A stretch of DNA of 64,000 nt from contig OY756142.1 of NCBI GenBank assembly GCA_963576785.1, positions 186,001 through 250,000 on the forward strand, in the 5' to 3' direction. Source of the stretch: Chlorophyllum brunneum (lineage: Eukaryota; Basidiomycota; Agaricomycetes; Agaricales; Agaricaceae). A program made the translations under genes and the position numbers. Positions 62,165 through 64,000 of this stretch are shown here, one piece after another (positions within the stretch are counted from its first letter, which is position 1; every line of letters begins with the position of its first letter). Below the pieces are notes generated by a model, which had not been told where the DNA came from, did not search any database, and worked only from the letters and a program-made list of their open reading frames with translations.

Positions 62165-63400
62165 GTGAATCATGGACCTCAATCACTTTAGCTTTTATTA
62201 AAGACCTGGTTTTTGATATTCGAACTTTGCGATTGGTCGTTTGGTTATTGAATTCGAGAATTGTTAGGGCAGGATGAATGGTGGACATAAAGCGAAAGAG
62301 CGCTGGGGGAGTTGAGGCATTTTAGCTAGACTTGGGGTTTTGGCGTTGATAGGCGGGTGTAGGGAAGGCGGCGGAATGAACAGAGGGTGAAGGTGTATGT
62401 ACTCGAGGTTTACGTCGAGACGGACCTGAGGTCGTGAAGTCCTGAGTTGGTGGGTAGGGTTATTGAAAGGTGGGTGTATTGAAGAGCGGGGAAGGTAGCG
62501 GAAAGGAGGTGTGTGTACTCTAGGGTTTCGTTGAGATGGACCTGAAGTCATTTGTTCTGCTCCTGAGCTCGTGGGTAGACCCATAAGGTGGTCAAAATAC
62601 TTATGACGGGGAGCCACCTGGGTCGTTGTTGGCGCAGGTATTAAAAAAAGGAGTTCATTGAGGGGTGATATGTACTACCTATTGCATCCGTGTGTGACTG
62701 CTAAAATGACTGTTGCGGGAATGATCGAGACCTGTGAAGGAGAGCAGGGTTGGGTGCATTTGCGCCCATGTATGAAAGACTATTGACGTTCACGGGAGGA
62801 TCCAGACGGGGTATGACATATGGGGTGGAAGTTTTTTTTTTGGTGACCGGGTGTGGTAGACGAAACACGACGGGGAGTAAAAGGAATTTGTTCAGTCTGG
62901 TGCTGTCTGCTCGTAGGCCGTAACGAACTCGACCCAGAGGGCGCAGTCCGATCATTGGACCAGGCGGTATACGAAAAATATGACAAACTGTATTGATAGC
63001 ATGGACGTGCTTGGCGTCGTGAAGTCAAGACGTAGATTGTAGTGGTTCTTGGAGACGGCCCACTGGTTGGTGTATGAAGGGTAAAGCCCGCAAGGGGTGG
63101 TTGATTAACCAAGGCAATATCATCATCATATTACCGGTAGCTTGGAGCCATAGTGTAGGTGTGGGAGTACCTTGGGACGCTGTTAATCCTTTGTCACACC
63201 AATCCTTTTCACTCTCTCGTTCCCTCGTCCGGATGGGAAGGGTGGTTGGTGACCCAGTGCCGTGCCCAGCACTCAATATTCAATACCGGTGTTCAAATTA
63301 TGACTGAAGATGGGCATGCAATGGGACACTCATCCGCACGCTGCAGTCACCCACTGTCTGTGTGAGTGCACTATACCTTTGGGGTTTCAGCAACTGAATT
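62165..63400. other. Region with Pro/Ser/Arg-rich open frames on minus strand, gene uncertain
   Basis: Minus-strand frames at 62617-62264 and 63112-62780 are Pro/Ser/Arg/His-rich, with related text such as SGPSQRNPRVHTPPFRYL and SGPSPRTTTIYVL. The DNA shows a degenerate repeat of about 126 bp (gggaaggcggcggaa near 62358, gggaaggtagcggaa near 62484). Low-complexity exons of one gene are possible, but no start-to-stop model holds, so no CDS is called. Confidence 0.3.
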
Positions 63401-64000
63401 GTTACATTTAATTGGATGAATGGATTCTCGCTTACGGGCGGTCACTCTGATTTTGTAGCCTGAATCCGCCTAGAGAGATGTCATGCTATTCCTTGCATAT
63501 CCACTGCTCATGCATGCTGCAGGCGTTTCAAACTAGCACTTGCAGCGTCCACCAGGACTCATGTTGTTCTTCGATGACTTCACCAAATAATCTCAATTGG
63601 CAATAACGTACGGCGACTACCATCCACTTGATAGGCAGTGGCATGACGAGAGTTTCTAGACTCTGCCATCTTCCACATGATCTGTAATGTATATATTAGA
63701 TATCCTGGTCCTTTGTTCTGCACCGATTCAGTATCTGAAGGTTCGTCTGACAGTTCTTCAAGTGCGTGATGACAGAATTGAATTGGTATGTTTTTTTCCA
63801 GTTTAGCCCCTGTCTGAAGCGGTAATTATACGGCTGATGCTTGTCCTATTTTGACTCTCAATCACACCATTCGCGGCTGGACAACAGCCCAAAGAGTGGG
63901 AGGAGGACAACACCTCGGAACGCTAGGGCCGATCCGCGGTAGAACTTTAGGCCAAATACCAATGCCGTTGCTGATATGTATGCCGCCACCAAGTCTAACC
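63401..64000. other. No gene recognised to the window end
   Basis: Short AT-rich frames only; nothing with a domain or splice structure. The next gene presumably lies beyond the window. Confidence 0.4.

Overview
The window looks like nuclear DNA of a mushroom-forming basidiomycete (Agaricomycete). Genes are packed on both strands and cut by many introns of about 45-70 bp with GT...AG ends. The gene content is typical of that group: a NACHT NTPase, an F-box/LRR-like protein, an M35 metalloprotease, a multi-CFEM secreted protein, and single-copy eukaryotic housekeeping genes. All gene models were spliced by eye from reading frames and splice motifs, so exon edges are approximate unless stated.

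Layout. 0-5 kb: a NACHT gene with an apparent frameshift, then a TMEM135-like membrane protein. 5-15 kb: an accessory stretch holding a small intron-less gene whose product carries five copies of a histone H3 N-terminal-tail-like motif (6181-6795), a foldback repeat, three dispersed paralogues of an unknown multi-pass membrane protein (one broken, two apparently intact), and a La/LARP7-Pof8-like RNA-binding gene between paralogues 1 and 2. 15-25 kb: a small conserved protein, an F-box/LRR-like gene and NUP192. 25-36 kb: a segmental duplication array in A-B-A-B order. Each unit carries a 126-127 aa unknown protein (S) behind a conserved TATA box and 5'UTR intron, followed by a second unknown protein (L, 301 aa when intact). 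Fragments of a methionine aminopeptidase gene lie between units, and the intact aminopeptidase gene lies at the right edge.

36-64 kb is mostly housekeeping: M35 protease, CDK8/SSN3 kinase, CHS5 (exomer), a four-module CFEM protein, ADE1 (SAICAR synthase), VPS41 (HOPS), a DUF5745-like protein, SMC5, aspartate-semialdehyde dehydrogenase, EMC6, a small basic protein and the exosome subunit RRP43. Several are divergent pairs with very short shared promoters (CDK8/CHS5 about 95 bp, DUF5745-like/SMC5 about 80 bp, F-box/NUP192 about 295 bp).

The most unusual item is the H3-tail-repeat protein. It has no histone fold, but repeats the K4/K9 region of histone H3, with repeat 1 matching H3 from R2 through about R17. 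The second is the S/L array, which shows duplication, gene decay and retained promoters in one place. No CRISPR array, rRNA or convincing tRNA was seen.
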